A program made the translations under genes and the position numbers. Positions 1 through 9,100 of a stretch of DNA of 64,000 bases are shown in pieces. The stretch lies in assembly GCF_900537115.1 (NCBI RefSeq), contig NZ_UNRG01000006.1:111665-175664 (forward strand), given 5' to 3'. Numbering within the stretch: the first letter of the stretch is position 1; each line of letters begins with the position of its first letter. This DNA comes from Arthrobacter sp. Alg241-R88. GTDB lineage: Bacteria > Actinomycetota > Actinomycetes > Actinomycetales > Micrococcaceae. A model generated the notes under the pieces. It made no database searches. It was given only the letters and a program-made list of their open reading frames with translations, and had not been told where the DNA came from.

Positions 1-1
1 G

Positions 2-265
2 GTGCTGATCCTGGACGAGGCCACTTCGTCGGTGGATACCCGGACCGAGGTGCTGGTGCAAAAGGCGATGAGCGCGTTGCGGTCCGACCGGACTTCGTTC
101 GTGATCGCGCACCGCCTGTCCACGATCCGCGACGCCGACCTCATCCTGGTGATGGAGGCCGGCCAAATCGTCGAGCAGGGGACGCACGCTTCACTGCTGG
201 CCGCCGGCGGGGCTTACGCGCGGCTGTACGAGGCGCAGTTCGCGGCTCCTGTGGCGGAGGTTTGA
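2..265 (+). CDS. ABC exporter ATPase domain, C-terminal end (5' truncated)
   Basis: This is the last 87 residues of an ABC transporter of the exporter type, cut by the left edge of the window. The Walker B plus D-loop [11 protein letters not shown] is at the very start, the switch histidine lies in [17 protein letters not shown], and a typical [10 protein letters not shown] segment precedes the C-terminus. The wording matches ATP-binding cassettes fused to a membrane domain, but the membrane part is outside the window, so substrate and partner are unknown. It ends at TGA 263-265. Nothing that resembles a downstream operon partner follows, since the next 1.1 kb holds only decayed sequence. Confidence 0.9.
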   Translation: MLILDEATSSVDTRTEVLVQKAMSALRSDRTSFVIAHRLSTIRDADLILVMEAGQIVEQGTHASLLAAGGAYARLYEAQFAAPVAEV

Positions 266-593
266 GCAACTGAGCGTGCCGACAATATCTGAATCGAACT
301 CTGAAGCTGTTTGGATGGGGTTGAACCTGAGGCAAGTGCGGATGCAGTTGTAATCACCAGCGTTTGGTCGGTGAGATTCGCACTGCCCTTCAGCTTCGAC
401 CATGAGGACTTCGTACAGATCCTGACGGACATCGCAGGGAAGCTGGGGCCGGCCTTGGGGTGGACTCCAAAAGATGGCAGCGCGGCATCCTAGTCGTCAT
501 GGTTGCCCAATTGGGCGGCTGCTCACGACCCGGGACGCGCCTCGCAGGCAACAGTTCCCCGATATCTGCCCCGGCAGGAGTTGGACCCTAACG

Positions 594-695
594 AGTGCAA
601 TCGCGGGCATGTCCGATCCGTTGCAGTGGACCGCGCTGTTACTCCTGCGGTGGTCTGGTGCAATACGGGACGAGATCCGGCGGCTCACCGCGTGA
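594..695 (+). pseudogene. Possible integrase/recombinase fragment
   Basis: The frame ending at TGA 693-695 reads MSDPLQWTALLLLRW followed by SGAIRDEIRRLTA. This resembles the helix and Arg-containing box I region (ALLLLRWSGxRRDEIxxL) of tyrosine recombinases found in actinobacterial integrated elements. Only about 30 residues are recognisable. The preceding codons in the frame do not look like protein, and no catalytic HxxR or Tyr box follows. The assignment rests on remembered family wording and is weak. If right, it marks the edge of an old integrated element beside the putative defence island. Confidence 0.3.
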
Positions 696-911
696 GCGTG
701 AGCTCACTACTGACGCGCAGCTTCGTGGGTGCCCGCGAGAGGCTGAACGGCACCTAGCTACACATCCCCGAATATGACAGCTGCTAGTTAACCTTGCAGA
801 CACCTCCAGCCTTGGTGCAAGTTCGCAACAATCTCTCTAGAGCTAGGAGGCAAAAGCGATGACGGATTGGTCCTTTCACCTCCGACCAGAGTGAACTGTC
901 ATTCTTATCGA

Positions 912-1214
912 GTGAAAAGAGCCGCTGAAGTCTATGGATTATTCCTCTAAATAGTTGGATTTGCGGCGCTTGGCGTATTTGGAATATCCGAATTACAGAA
1001 ACAGGACCCTCGAGGGGTCGCCATACTCGCCCTGCTGGTGGGCGGCCTTGTCCTTACACTCATCCATATTTGGGCTCACAATCGCCGTGTCCGAAAGACA
1101 CAACGGTTCTTGGTAGGAAGACCATTCCGTGCGCACACTTTCCACACATCAGCGTCGGAAGAGTATGCATATCCTCCAGCGGACGTGTGGGATGTGATCC
1201 GGGGGCCGAGGTAG
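912..1214 (+). pseudogene. Broken small membrane protein gene, SRPBCC-like tail
   Basis: From GTG 912 the frame reads VKRAAEVYGLFL, hits TAA at 948-950, then continues IVGFAALGVFGISELQKQ and a hydrophobic segment (AILALLVGGLVLTLIHIWA). It ends at TAG 1212-1214 after EEYAYPPADVWDVIRGPR. The two hydrophobic runs separated by a short loop look like a two-helix membrane hairpin. The last residues resemble the beginning of an SRPBCC/START-like domain, where P-x-x-x-V-W is usual. The internal stop and the abrupt end suggest a decayed gene. It could also be chance open sequence, since no good start remains after the stop. Confidence 0.35.
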
Positions 1215-1432
1215 CCATCCCCGTAGACGGCGCTCACTCACCAGCGGCGGACGCCGCTCAACGCGACACAAGCCCAAAAACCAATCCACGGCGGGACCCG
1301 GAACAACGACGGTCCCCATCCCCGTCGCAGCACCGTCAACAATTCAACTACGCTGAAACACCGATGTCTTTTGCAGAGGAAAACCAGAGCAGGCCAGCGA
1401 ATACCGTGCTGGCCCGCTCATTTTTGGCGTCG

Positions 1433-2689
1433 TCATGATCTCCAGTCGGCTGGGGTATCAAAAGCATTTCCCCAAAGTGCTGGCGCCTCGGTTGGTGACT
1501 CCAGAGGTGGCGTCGGGCCGGAATAGAGCCACTCATCAAACCCTTCCCCAGTCAGTCCGACAGCAGCCCCGAGCACCCACCCCGAAACGGTCGTACGCCA
1601 AAACCAAATTACTTTTCCATCGGCGGATCTTCTCATTTCGATGCAGGGATCGGCCGGCAATCCTGCCTGCTGGAAGTCTTTCGCGCGGTAGAGATCCCCA
1701 ATTATGGCTCGCTGCACGGCCCCATGTTGAGACAGTTGTGCTATTGCCGGGGTAAGTAGCTTTCTCAGCATGGCCCTTGTTTCGCGGAACTCTCGGTTGT
1801 CTATTCGCTGGCCTTTCTCGTTTACACCATCAATGCCGGTGTTCTTGGCCTCACGGTCCCGGCGAAGCCGCTGTGCTTCCTGTTGGGCCAACGGCTGTGC
1901 CCATTGGACTAAGGCGTGAATGACAGACCAGGTCTTGGCAGAGTTTTCCTTGGTGTCATAAGCAAGCTCGCGTCCATGTGCAATTGCGTGGCGGGACAAG
2001 CTTCCCGCCGCTTGGGTTTCTCCTGCACCCTCCCCGAAGATGGCCTGAAGGGTTGAGAGGCAAGCCTCGATACTGACCAACTGAGTTGGATTGATGAGAT
2101 TGGCCTTTTGCGGACCCTTCGTAAAGAACTTCTTTCCCGACGACAGATCTATCACCAGCCCCTCAATTTGGGCATGAATGATCGGAATCGAAGCATCGTA
2201 GCGCCTGGCTTGGTGATGCTCGTGGGCCTTGCGGAGGAGGCGGGCCCGTTGCCTAAACAAATTGTGGTAGGCATGCTCACCCTCACCTGCCCCCATAACG
2301 GAGACACGGGAACACACCTGGCCCGTGAGTCTTCCGTCCTCCCATTGGCCGGCCAGCAAGGCATCTGCCTCAGCAGGGCGACCTAAACGGACCAGAGCGA
2401 CAGCCGAAGCCACTACCGCCGAATCCATGTTGAACGGCGCCCACCCACGAGGAACCAGAACCTCCAAAGCATCTTCCATAGACCGGAGGAGTTCGACATA
2501 CTCGTCTTTCCTTGCCGCCATGGACGCAAACTGACCGGCGACTTCTCGGTCCAGCGTTGAAAGCCAGCCGTAGAGGTCCGGCGCTGCATCAATAGCGGCG
2601 AACATCATTGACTGCTTGCCGGTGGGATCAACAGCCCGGCGAACCTGCTCTCTGATACTGCTAGTGCTGCCACCCTCAGCCGACTCCAC
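1433..2689 (-). CDS. HEPN-like protein of unknown function in TIR cluster
   Basis: This is a 418-residue protein with no family I can name over its full length. The middle region (about residues 165-265) looks alpha-helical and carries SRHAIAHGR at 232-240. Its R233 and H238 fit the R-x4-H signature of HEPN ribonuclease domains, followed by a helical VIHALVQWA segment. The C-terminal 70 residues are Trp/Pro-rich and of unknown role. The GTG start at 2689-2687 directly follows the TAG stop of the upstream membrane gene, so the two are probably translationally coupled. It is the third and last gene of the tight TIR / membrane protein / HEPN run. An RNase effector or toxin part is inferred from the motif and context only. 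A non-catalytic helical domain is the alternative. Confidence 0.75.
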   Translation of the reverse strand: MESAEGGSTSSIREQVRRAVDPTGKQSMMFAAIDAAPDLYGWLSTLDREVAGQFASMAARKDEYVELLRSMEDALEVLVPRGWAPFNMDSAVVASAVALVRLGRPAEADALLAGQWEDGRLTGQVCSRVSVMGAGEGEHAYHNLFRQRARLLRKAHEHHQARRYDASIPIIHAQIEGLVIDLSSGKKFFTKGPQKANLINPTQLVSIEACLSTLQAIFGEGAGETQAAGSLSRHAIAHGRELAYDTKENSAKTWSVIHALVQWAQPLAQQEAQRLRRDREAKNTGIDGVNEKGQRIDNREFRETRAMLRKLLTPAIAQLSQHGAVQRAIIGDLYRAKDFQQAGLPADPCIEMRRSADGKVIWFWRTTVSGWVLGAAVGLTGEGFDEWLYSGPTPPLESPTEAPALWGNAFDTPADWRS

Positions 2690-3502
2690 CTAGCCGACCT
2701 TCTCATCGTCGGCCGCGGCACGCTTCAAGAGTGCAGGCTTGACTGTTACGAGGTCCTCCTGCGGGTCTCCATTCTCATCCACATAATGAATAGTGAAGTC
2801 GACGCCTTCGCTCATGCCGTTGTCTGTGGGCTGCCCTTCAAAGTACTTCCCTGAGAATCCGCCGCCGATTCGGCCCTCGAACGGGTCCGGGAAGCGCGGA
2901 TCATACCCCCCAAAATCGAAGTATTCACTAGGAGCGGTCAACCGCACCTTGCTCACGGGGTATGCGTAGTTGTAAAGGGCGTAGTTAACCTGACCACGAT
3001 GTTCCTGCGGTCGAATCTCCCAGTCCGGCTTCCGCACGGCGGCGCGTTCTGCGGCCACCTCAGCACTACGCTTTGCATAGCCCGCATCGAACTTCAGCCG
3101 TTTTGCGTCCCGTTGTTGCTCCGCTGCTAGTCGAGCCTTCGCCCAGCGGTGCTTCCTGACTGTAACGGGGGCGCGGAAGCGAAGGCCAGTAACAAAGTCC
3201 CATAGCGCAGCCCAGCGTGCTCTGCCCCTTTTCTGAACGATGGACTTGATCAGCAAGAGCAGAACAACGGCTCCGACAATCCAGGGGACAGTCCGCCAGA
3301 GGAGGCTCCCAATACGCGCGAATATTGCTGTAGGCGGTTCATTTTCTACCGGCTTGACAACGACGTATTCGAATAACACGCCAAAAATCGCTATACCTAC
3401 GCCTATGAAAATCGGCAGTATGACGGTGTAAACCCAGGACTTCTTGTACCAGGGACGACCCTGTTTTTGGTTGTTCACTTGTGAATCCTCAGGCGACGTC
3501 AC
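2690..3502 (-). CDS. Two-helix membrane protein with beta-rich C-terminal domain
   Basis: This 270-residue protein has no recognised family. Two transmembrane helices lie near the N-terminus (VYTVILPIFIGVGIAIFGVL, about residues 24-43, and VPWIVGAVVLLLLI, about 72-85). A basic, partly helical linker (about 95-160, rich in R, K and A) follows. The C-terminal region (about 160-260) is rich in Tyr, Phe and Gly and probably beta-sheet. Orientation suggests a cytoplasmic C-terminal domain behind positive charges. The GTG start overlaps the TGA of the TIR-like gene by 4 bp, and its stop touches the start of the HEPN-like gene, so it is the central member of a co-translated unit. It may anchor the system at the membrane or be a pore-forming or sensing part. 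This is inference. Confidence 0.75.
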   Translation of the reverse strand: MTSPEDSQVNNQKQGRPWYKKSWVYTVILPIFIGVGIAIFGVLFEYVVVKPVENEPPTAIFARIGSLLWRTVPWIVGAVVLLLLIKSIVQKRGRARWAALWDFVTGLRFRAPVTVRKHRWAKARLAAEQQRDAKRLKFDAGYAKRSAEVAAERAAVRKPDWEIRPQEHRGQVNYALYNYAYPVSKVRLTAPSEYFDFGGYDPRFPDPFEGRIGGGFSGKYFEGQPTDNGMSEGVDFTIHYVDENGDPQEDLVTVKPALLKRAAADDEKVG

Positions 3503-4794
3503 GCTTCCTCGCCGCTCGTAAGAGCCAGTAGCGAGCGGAAGTCGTGTTGCCCTGCGACGGGCACAGGGAAACTTCCCTCAAAAGATTGGTGATATCCGCG
3601 GGCGGTGATGCGCCATTCCGCTAAAACCTCTGAGGCATGGGCAATCAGTACAAAATCATCTCCATCGCTTACCCAAGGTGTCTGTGGTCGAAGGTTGTCC
3701 AACTCGACGACCACCTGGACCCCAGCGGGCTCGTTGCGCCAAGTCAGCGGGTAGGAACCCGTAACCACGGGGCCGGGAATGTATTGGTGGATAAATGAGT
3801 GACCATATGGGTTGGAGGCCGGTATGACCGGCGGAATGAGCGAATCAAGGTCAAGGTCATCCAGATCCTTCTTGTCCAGCCCTGTCGCATTTTTAAAAAG
3901 TATGTCAATCCGCACTGACTCTAAGAACTGTTGCTTGGTATTGCTGACCTTGATGACCGGAGCGGCAAGCGTGAAGCTGGCCAGTTCATTCAAGATATCC
4001 GGCCACGATTCAATGATTTCCTTCTGCCAGGCCTTTGCTTTCGTTTCGAATGCGTCGGACGTCAGGCGCGAAACTCCTAGCAACGCCCTGGCTGAGGACA
4101 AGTTAAGCGAGAACGGCCCGGCTTCCGCGGAATCTTCCTCGACCTCCTCTCGTCGTGCCCTCTCAATCTCGTTTTCGATGAGTTGATCTCTGGCATCCTT
4201 GGAGTGCAGGACAATGTGTGCTGCACCATTGAGCGAGACGTCGAACTGTGGTTGGTTAGCCAGTTTTCGTGAAACTGCTCCGGCCGGCTCATGTGAATCA
4301 CGAACGACCGCTGGTTCTGTATCCGCTGTAGACCGAAGGCCCAACTTCTTGACTTGATCACGGATGGTTATTGCAGGCGCGTTGAGCGCGGCAGTGACGT
4401 CGCCATCACGTCGGGGACGATACCTAGCCTGGGTGACTCCTGCCAAGTCCGAGGGAAGTTTTAGATCAAGTCCGTGTGGCTGCACCATATAAGTGCGATC
4501 TCTACCAAGGGCCCCGATAAAAAGGCCGAGTTCAAAAATAACGTTGTCGCGGGGTGCCTGGGCAATGGTATCTCTACTGGACACGGTGTCATCAGGACTT
4601 AGCACCAGGACAGCGAAGTCAGACGTCTGTGCCTGTCGGATCAGGCCGTCCAGCACATGCTCCCCGAGATCAAACACGCCGTAAGTCCAGATATTGGTTT
4701 CGGCCGAGCCGTCAGCCTCCAGGTGCACTGCTAGACGCTGGGCAACATCCCTCCCCTCTGAGGACGATCCAATAAATATTCTGGGCACGCGCAT
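3499..4794 (-). CDS. TIR-like (Cap12/Pycsar-type) effector candidate
   Basis: The N-terminal ~125 residues of this 431-residue protein match the TIR-like nucleotide-binding family found in CBASS Cap12 and Pycsar effectors (Pfam PF10137 as I remember it). IFIGSSSEGRDVA is at residues 6-18, DFAVLVLSPDD at 59-69, and RDNVIFELGLFIGALGRDR at 82-100. E88 sits where the catalytic glutamate of TIR NAD-hydrolases is expected. Residues ~180-431 are unrecognised: a helical part, then a beta-rich part with RIDILFKNATG and EWRITARGYHQSFEG. No cyclase, CD-NTase or STING domain is evident here or nearby. The ATG at 4794 has a good CAGGAG site 7 bases upstream. It is the first gene of a three-gene run with 4-bp and 0-bp junctions. 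NAD depletion on infection is the family-based inference. Confidence 0.85.
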   Translation of the reverse strand: MRVPRIFIGSSSEGRDVAQRLAVHLEADGSAETNIWTYGVFDLGEHVLDGLIRQAQTSDFAVLVLSPDDTVSSRDTIAQAPRDNVIFELGLFIGALGRDRTYMVQPHGLDLKLPSDLAGVTQARYRPRRDGDVTAALNAPAITIRDQVKKLGLRSTADTEPAVVRDSHEPAGAVSRKLANQPQFDVSLNGAAHIVLHSKDARDQLIENEIERARREEVEEDSAEAGPFSLNLSSARALLGVSRLTSDAFETKAKAWQKEIIESWPDILNELASFTLAAPVIKVSNTKQQFLESVRIDILFKNATGLDKKDLDDLDLDSLIPPVIPASNPYGHSFIHQYIPGPVVTGSYPLTWRNEPAGVQVVVELDNLRPQTPWVSDGDDFVLIAHASEVLAEWRITARGYHQSFEGSFPVPVAGQHDFRSLLALTSGEEA

Positions 4795-5018
4795 TCTTAT
4801 CTCCTGCAGTGGAAAGGTCTGTGATCACTCTAATTGCTGCGGCAGCCCCACAGCCGCTAGTGAGCGCCCCGGTACGCAATGACGGTAAGACGCCCACTAG
4901 CTGGGGAGCATCAGGAACCGGTAAGGCACCACAAGAACGACTGATTTTGAATGTACTTGTATCTGGCGACGGTGCCACGGTGCCGGTTCCTAGCGGACGA
5001 CTGCGTTTGCCTGGCTTC
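4795..5018. other. Intergenic spacer upstream of TIR-like gene
   Basis: These 224 bases separate the short membrane protein gene from the TIR-like gene, both on the minus strand. No gene is evident. It probably carries the promoter and ribosome binding site of the TIR operon. I cannot fix a promoter with confidence. Confidence 0.4.
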
Positions 5019-5633
5019 CTATTTGAACAGTAGTTCCGCTAGCACGCGGCCGGGCCATGGGATAGTCATTAGTGCTAGCTCGCGAAGGACCTTACGACTG
5101 CCGCTCTCGCCTTCGTCGATGTCAGTGTTGATGAGAAGGCCTCGTAAACTTGGTACAGCAGTCCCCTCTACGAGGAACTCTGCCATCCATTCAGCTTTTC
5201 GAGGCAAGTGCCCAGGATTGAAGCCAATTTGAGCCTTTTCGGTTCCGATGGCCTGCATTGCCATTCCCGGGGAGTAGCCGACTGTACTGGTTGTGCGGAT
5301 CAAGCCCATAAATGTTGCGTCGAGTCCAACCCAGAGCGGCTGATTCTGATCGAAGTGATCTCGGGTGATGTCGTGAGGACCTACATTCTTTAGCCGCAAG
5401 GTCACAAGCTGCGGGTCATTCACGGGCATTCCTTTGTATGTGAAGCCGAGGCCTTCCCGTGGCCCTCCAGTAGGCATGAGATTTGTGACGTGGTAAGCCA
5501 GCAGTAGTCTTCCCCTGCGGTTTCCCCAACGCCGTGCTGCCCAGATGCTGAAGAAGATCGCAGCAATAGCTATGACGCCGCCAATCACGATGCTCCAGAA
5601 GGCCAGCCATTCACTGCTCGTCCACTTGTCCAT
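5019..5633 (-). CDS. Single-pass membrane protein with beta-rich domain
   Basis: This protein of about 204 residues has one N-terminal transmembrane helix (FWSIVIGGVIAIAAIFFSIW), then a basic stretch (RRWGNRRGR), then a soluble, probably cytoplasmic, beta-rich domain. That domain contains VTLRLKNVGPHDITRDHFDQ, a pattern seen in membrane proteins of several conflict-type neighbourhoods, though I cannot name the family. The frame is open to TTG 5693. I chose ATG 5633 because the hydrophobic helix then follows a short MDKWTSSEW leader. It lies 224 bases upstream of the TIR-like gene on the same strand and in the same AT-richer tract, so it is likely a fourth part of the same island, though not tightly coupled. 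Confidence 0.65.
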   Translation of the reverse strand: MDKWTSSEWLAFWSIVIGGVIAIAAIFFSIWAARRWGNRRGRLLLAYHVTNLMPTGGPREGLGFTYKGMPVNDPQLVTLRLKNVGPHDITRDHFDQNQPLWVGLDATFMGLIRTTSTVGYSPGMAMQAIGTEKAQIGFNPGHLPRKAEWMAEFLVEGTAVPSLRGLLINTDIDEGESGSRKVLRELALMTIPWPGRVLAELLFK

Positions 5634-6123
5634 TCGACTATCTTGACCCAGCTCCGGTACAGAAGACTGGACTTTGCTGGGAGCCGTCGCCAACTGGTTT
5701 CAATCGACTGTCTCCGAGCCGCGCGACTGGGCGCTAGGGGAGTCACTGACGCGGGAGCCGGACTTCAGTTGCTCGGCCCTGATTTCCCGGTAGTCAAAAA
5801 CGACCGTTTGCCAGTGTCGACGACCAAGCACGGAGTCCTCTCAAAAAGCCGGCTTTAGTTGGTGCATCGCCGTGTCAGAGTTCGACACCGGAAACTACTG
5901 GAGCGACCGTGGTCAAAACTTGGCGAGGGAGGTTTTTTGGATTGAGGAAGCCGGAGCCCGTTATCAACTTTGTGCAGTGGGTGGTCGTTGAATGTGGTCG
6001 CTCTTACCGTCACATGTAGAGACTTGGCTTGGCGCTCGCTGTATGGCGCCCGGCATCGCACCCCCGCCGTAGCACACAGAAACACTAAGCAATGTAATTG
6101 GCCTCCCCGCGTAACCTTGTTTG
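5634..6123. other. Region upstream of metH; no gene seen
   Basis: About 490 bases without a convincing gene. The metH-proximal end contains TAACCT (6112-6117) six bases before ATG 6124, the spacing expected for a -10 box of a leaderless transcript. I looked for a cobalamin or SAM riboswitch here and saw none. The AT-richer composition of the island ends in this stretch. Confidence 0.4.
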
Positions 6124-9100
6124 ATGCCCCGTTTTGCGCTCGACATCGAATTCGTCCCCCGCCCTGCCCGTGCGCAGGAGCTCCTGGACGCAGTGAACCA
6201 CCGCGTCGTCATTGCCGACGGCGCCATGGGCACCATGCTGCAGGGCCGGGACCTGTCGCTCGAGGAAGACTTCCTGGGGCTCGAAGGCTGCAACGAGATC
6301 CTCAACGACACCCGCCCGGACGTCCTCGCGGACATCCACGATGCCTACTTCGCCACCGGCATTGACGCCGTCGAAACCAACACCTTCGGCGCCAACTGGT
6401 CCAACCTTTCCGACTACGGCATCGACGACCGCATCGCCGAACTCGCCCGCAAGGGCGCCCAGATCGCCCGCGAACGCGCAGAAGCCGCAGAAAAAACAGA
6501 CGGCCGGATGCGCTGGGTCCTGGGCTCGATGGGGCCGGGCACCAAGCTCCCCAGCCTCGGGCACACCACCTACGACTACCTCAAGCAGACCTTCGCCCTG
6601 CAGGCCGAGGGCCTCATCGACGGGGGAGCGGACGCCTTCCTCATCGAAACCAGCCAGGACCTCCTGCAGACCAAGGCCGCGGTCAACGGCTGCAAGCAGG
6701 CCATCGTGTCCCGCGGCATCCGGCTTCCCATCTTCGTGGAGGTGACGGTCGAGACCACCGGAACGATGCTGATGGGCTCCGAGATTGGCGCCGCGCTCAC
6801 CGCACTCGAGCCGCTCGGCGTCGACGCCATCGGCCTGAACTGCGCCACCGGCCCGGACGAGATGAGCGAGCACCTCCGCCACCTCTCCAAGCAGTCCTCC
6901 GTCGCCATCGCCTGCATGCCCAACGCCGGCCTGCCGGTCCTCGGCCCCAACGGCGCGCACTACCCGCTCTCACCCACCGAACTCGCCACCGCGCACGAGC
7001 AGTTCGTGCGCGAGTTCGGCTTGGGCCTGGTGGGCGGCTGCTGCGGTACGACGCCGGAGCACATGGCCGCCGTCGTCGAACGCCTTGCGCCCTTCCGCAC
7101 CAAAGCCGTGGCCGCCAAGAGCGAAAACGGCGCCGCCCGCACCCCCACCGAGCGGGAAGCAGGCATCGCCTCCCTCTACCACCATGTGCCGTTCGACCAG
7201 GATTCCGCCTACCTCGCCATCGGTGAGCGCACCAACGCCAACGGTTCCAAGGCGTTCCGCCAGGCGATGCTCGAAGAGCGCTGGGACGACTGCGTGGACA
7301 TCGCCCGCGAGCAGGTCCGCGTCGGCGCGCACCTGCTCGATGTCTGCATCGACTACGTGGGGCGCGACGGCGTCGCTGACATTAAGGAGGTCGTCTCGCG
7401 TTTCGCGTCGGCCTCCACCCTCCCGCTCGTCATCGACTCCACGGAACCGCCCGTGCTGCAGGCCGGGCTCGAACTCATCGGCGGCCGCCCGGTGGTCAAC
7501 TCCGTCAACTACGAGGACGGCGACGGCCCCAACAGCCGCTTCGCACGCATCATGCCGCTGGTAAAGGAACACGGCACCGCCGTGATCGCCCTGACCATCG
7601 ACGAACAGGGCCAGGCCCGCACCACCGAAGGCAAGGTGGCCATCGCCTCCCGCCTGGTCGACGCCCTGGTGGGCGAATGGGGGATGCGCGTCGAGGACAT
7701 CATCGTTGACGCCCTGACCTTCCCCATCGCCACCGGCCAGGAAGAAACCCGCCGGGACGGCATCGAAACCATCGAGGCCATCCGCCAGATCACCGCGAAG
7801 TACCCCGGCATCAACACCACCCTCGGTGTCTCCAACGTCTCCTTCGGCCTGAACCCCGCGGCGCGCGTGGTCCTGAACTCGGTGTTCCTGCACGAGGCCG
7901 CCCAGGCGGGCCTGACCAGCGGCATCATTGACGCCGCCAAGATCGTGCCGCTCGCCTCCCTGCCGGAAGAGCAGCGCAAGGTGGCACTGGACCTCGTCTG
8001 GGACCGCCGCGAATACGACGCCGACGGCAACACCACATACGACCCCCTGGCCGTCATGCTGGACATGTTCGCCGGCGTCGACACCGCAGCACTAAAGGAC
8101 CAGCGCGCCGCCGAACTCGCGGCGCTGCCCACCGGCCAGCGTCTGGAACGCCGCATCATCGACGGCGAGGGCAAGGGCCTCGAAGAGGATCTCGACCTGG
8201 CCCGCAGCGAGGGCCTGACCCCTCTCGGCATCATCAACGACCACCTGCTCGAAGGCATGAAGGTGGTGGGCGAGCGCTTCGGCGCCGGCGAAATGCAGTT
8301 GCCGTTTGTGCTGCAGTCCGCCGAGGTGATGAAGAACGCCGTCGCGCTGCTCGAGCCGCACATGGAGAAGTCGGATTCCTCGGGCAAGGGCACCATGGTG
8401 ATCGCCACCGTGCGCGGCGACGTGCACGATATCGGCAAGAACCTGGTGGACATTATCCTCACCAACAACGGCTACAAAGTCATCAACATCGGCATCAAGC
8501 AGGGCATCGCCGAGATCATGGCCGCGGCCGAGGAGCACAACGCCGACGTGATCGGCATGTCCGGGCTGCTGGTGAAGTCCACCGTGGTGATGAAGGAGAA
8601 CCTCGCCGAGCTGCAGTCCCGCGGCCTGGCGAAGAAGTGGCCCATCATCCTCGGCGGCGCAGCCCTCACCCGCGCGTACGTGGAGCAGGACCTGGCCGAG
8701 CAGTTTGACGGCGTGGTCAGGTACGCCAAGGACGCCTTCGAGGGTCTCGCCCTGATGGAACCGCTGGTGCGCGTCGCCCGCGGCGAGTCACCGGACGACG
8801 TCGGCCTGCCGCCTTTGAAGAAGCGCATCCACAAGGGCGGCGCGAAGTTTACGGTGACCGAGCCCGAGGCAATGCCCGGCCGGTCCGATGTCGCCGCCGA
8901 CAACGCGGTGCCCGCGCCGCCGTTCTGGGGCACCCGCATTGTGCGCGGCGTGGCACTCCACGATTACGCCGCCTTGCTCGACGAGCGCGCAACGTTCATG
9001 GGCCAGTGGGGCCTCAAGCCCGGCCGCGGCGATGACGGCGCCTCCTACGAGGAACTGGTGGAACGCGAAGGCCGGCCGCGCCTGCGCTACTGGCTGGACC

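Larger units (their letters stand above)
266..1432. other. Gene-poor, AT-richer stretch with decayed coding sequence
   Basis: No intact gene is visible in this 1.2 kb. It is AT-richer than most of the window. Two stretches read like broken genes and are listed separately (594-695 and 912-1214). Short open frames exist, for example 311-493 (+, 60 codons), but none has a convincing ribosome binding site or family resemblance. A ribosome-binding-like AGGAGG at about 845-850 precedes an ATG at 859, but that frame stops after 11 codons. Confidence 0.55.

Noticed and set aside
311..493. 60-codon open frame after the ABC exporter end
   Set aside because: No ribosome binding site and no recognised family, in a stretch with other broken sequences.
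5694..6123. Cobalamin or SAM riboswitch before metH
   Set aside because: I found no B12-box-like or SAM-box-like conserved elements in the sequence before metH.
7509..8468. Long minus-strand frames within metH
   Set aside because: Shadow of the metH coding strand; no motifs.
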